From Dryomyza anilis (Eukaryota > Arthropoda > Insecta > Diptera > Dryomyzidae): a stretch of 64,000 nt of DNA. The first letter of the stretch is position 1, and the number at the start of each line of letters is the position of its first letter. The stretch lies in the NCBI GenBank assembly GCA_951804985.1, contig OX638134.1, positions 868,001 through 932,000 on the forward strand, in the 5' to 3' direction. Made by a program: the position numbers and the translations under genes. Shown here in pieces: positions 61,801-64,000 of this stretch. The notes beneath the pieces are model-generated. The model was not told the DNA's origin, did no database searches, and saw nothing but the letters and a program-made list of their open reading frames with translations.

Positions 61801-64000
61801 TGTAACTATTTAAAAAAATATATATTTTTTAAAAATTAAACGTAGAATTTTTAGCTCGTTATTATCCCATGTACGTTTTAAAACCTGTTAAAAAAATTAA
61901 AAACCCGAAAGCATTCAGTGCTGTTTTTCGAAATGGTTAAATGCTGATTTTTGTTTAAACGTTTCGTTTATAGTTCGGTGTTTTTTTTCTTATAAAACAT
62001 GAGGAAATATGGTCAACGTTAGTTAAATTTTGCTGACTGCATGAAACTTTATACATGGTACTATATATATATGTACAAATCTCTATGTATTTTAGTGGGT
62101 GGGTGGGTATAACGCATGATAATGTCTTGCCATGAAAACTTATCCCGTCTCAATGCTCAATTGAGTTTGATAAATGCGCTTAATTGCAATTAAATGGCAT
62201 TTCAATGAACTTTCCTTGTGGGTGTGGCGTCGGCTACGTGAAAATTGACGTTTAGAGTGTGGGCGGACTGGACTGGCTGGGTTGGTGGTGGCAATAATTG
62301 CGCTGATGAAAAGCCAGAAAAATACGCGCACATCGAAACTTTTACGAGTTTGCAGTAAATCAAATTCGTTAGTTTCACAGCCCGTCGTCCTTTTTTTTTT
62401 GTTGGTTGAAATTAGAAAATAAGAAAACTTTTGTGAAACTATTTCTTTAGTTAGTTTTAGTTATTTCGGTTTCGTTTTTTTTTTTTATTTTGGAAATTCT
62501 ATGGTTTTTCAGCTGTGCACCGCGCGTAGTTGCTATAATTATGACAGCTGTCAAAGTTAATAGCGACATTTGTGCTGCTTTGAGTTTTATATTAAAAGTT
62601 TTACCCGAATGGCATTGCAATAATTCGATGCAATAATATTGGAAATTTCATTAGCAATGTAATGCGCAGCAACTTAAAATCCGCAGTTGGCGAAATAATG
62701 CGAAAACTTGAAAATAAACTTGGCTTTTGTGCGCTGCCACATATTCTCTAAAAAAATAATAAAATATTAAAGACTTTTGTGGAATTTTGAACTAAGAATT
62801 TAATTAAATTGCAAAAATTGCGCATGCAGAAAATTGTGCATGAATTATGTTGGTTGGTCGGAAACAGGCTCTGTTTTTGCTTGTATATACACTAAGAAAA
62901 TAAGTTCCTAATATTAAGATAAAATCAATTTGAAATAGCGAGCCAACTTGAAGCTTATTTTGAAAACATAAATTGCCTATTTTAAAATAATTTAAATATA
63001 TGAAATCGTTATTTTTAGTACAAAATTTCCACTAAAAAAGTAACTTTCCACTAGGCGCTATTGCAAGTTTAATTTTTCCTTAATGTTTGGCATCTATTTA
63101 TTTAGAGAGACAGTTTTCTGAAATTTTAAACGCAAATTTCCGGATTATTCTGGTTACGCCTCTTTAAAATCTTTCGAATGTTAATTTGAAAATGCCTTAA
63201 GCTTGCCAAAAATTTTGTCTAGAGTTTGAAAACTGTTTTCTGAGTGTAGTATAGAGAAAAGCAATTGTCGAGTGGCCCAGATAAATTTGCATATTTCTTA
63301 ATTAATTACGCAACATGGCTGCGTAACAACAAAGAGCGTTAAAAATCTATCCGTTCTTATCAAAACGCACTTCCGTCGTACAGCAGAGACCTAGAGTTGA
63401 CCCGGCTCTAGTCTTCTCATTTCTGCATACAATGTACACAATGTATACAGCGTTGTCTCTCTCGCTCTAGCTCTCTTTCAACCACAGAGTGAAAATTCAC
63501 AGGCACTCAAGTGAAAAATCAAGTTTAATTTGTTTTCCAAGCGAATGATTATTTGAAAATTAATGCAGGATTAAAATGGGAAACAAAGAAAAACAATTTT
63601 ATTTTAATATAATATGCTTAAAATGCAGCAAAATATGTTTTAATTACGTAGGAAACTATTTGAAGTGTGCAATGTTATCTTTTAGTTATCTTAAATTTAT
63701 TCACAATTTTGTCAATTTAAAAAAAATCAACAATAAACCGATAACCAAAATCGATATAAACGATTTTACAACGGTTTTAGAAGGGTTTATTTAAATTTAT
63801 AACCCAAAATAAAGACATACTTCAAAAATGAAATCCTTGTAGGATTCTGTTTTATTCCTTGCATTTAAGTAGTCATTTTTTAATTAAGTTTAATAACATT
63901 TTATGCCTTTTTCATCATACCACATGTGCTGAAGTAAAGTAAATATAAAAACATATAAAAATTTAAATAAATTAAGTTGAAAGGTGTACAGCACAGACCG
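58891..64000 (-). other. Ten-m intron continuing beyond the window
   Basis: No exon for the intracellular N-terminus was found in 5.1 kb. About 61150-61850 is an extreme mixture of A and T homopolymer runs separated by TTCGAAA. Short GAAC/GAAT and CAGA microsatellites lie near 60340 and 59970. The first Ten-m exons must be further right. Confidence 0.5.

Noticed and set aside
63576..63794. 72-residue plus-strand frame starting MGNKEKQF
   Set aside because: Built mainly of AT-rich Asn/Lys/Ile/Phe codons, antisense within a Ten-m intron, with no recognised domain. A tiny gene cannot be excluded but is not supported.

Overview
The window looks like a cyclorrhaphan fly, most likely a tephritid fruit fly. 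The reasons are AT-rich introns with short GT/AG-bounded coding exons, proteins very close to Drosophila Brm, Arl1, DNA polymerase delta, Hip14 and Ten-m, and many dipteran-type mobile elements. The tephritid placement is an inference; the order Diptera is secure.

Layout, left to right. (1) 1-16691, minus: brahma (brm), the SWI/SNF ATPase, read from its start codon to the beginning of the bromodomain, where the window cuts it. Its 11.4-kb second intron holds two plus-strand inositol monophosphatase-family genes in tandem (6807-9975 and 10747-15823). The same intron holds a Transib-like element, a 51-bp satellite, a Helitron-like element and several MITEs. (2) 17489-20808, minus: a full-length RTE-type non-LTR retrotransposon with one intact ORF and a perfect 13-bp target duplication, inserted between the divergent genes brm and Arl1. 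(3) 21510-22290, plus: Arl1, complete. (4) 22680-26953, minus: catalytic subunit of DNA polymerase delta, complete, converging on Arl1. (5) 28499-35785, plus: Hip14, an ankyrin/DHHC palmitoyltransferase, complete; its long introns carry a SINE-like sequence, a palindromic repeat cluster and a second Helitron-like element. (6) About 37640-41520: a tandem array of roughly 1-kb units. (7) 44256-58890, minus: teneurin Ten-m, from the transmembrane exon to the C-terminus. Its 5' exons lie beyond 64000.

The genes are independent eukaryotic transcription units, not an operon. The most interesting points are four. The Ten-m frame stays open for 53 acidic codons after its TGA stop. Ten-m also has a 27-nt microexon and a very large phase-compatible candidate cassette exon. 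The Transib-like element has ends resembling V(D)J recombination signals and a CGACG target duplication. One nested inositol monophosphatase has lost the usual substrate-contact tripeptide. Exon boundaries were assigned by hand from GT/AG sites, reading phase and remembered Drosophila proteins; none was checked against transcripts.
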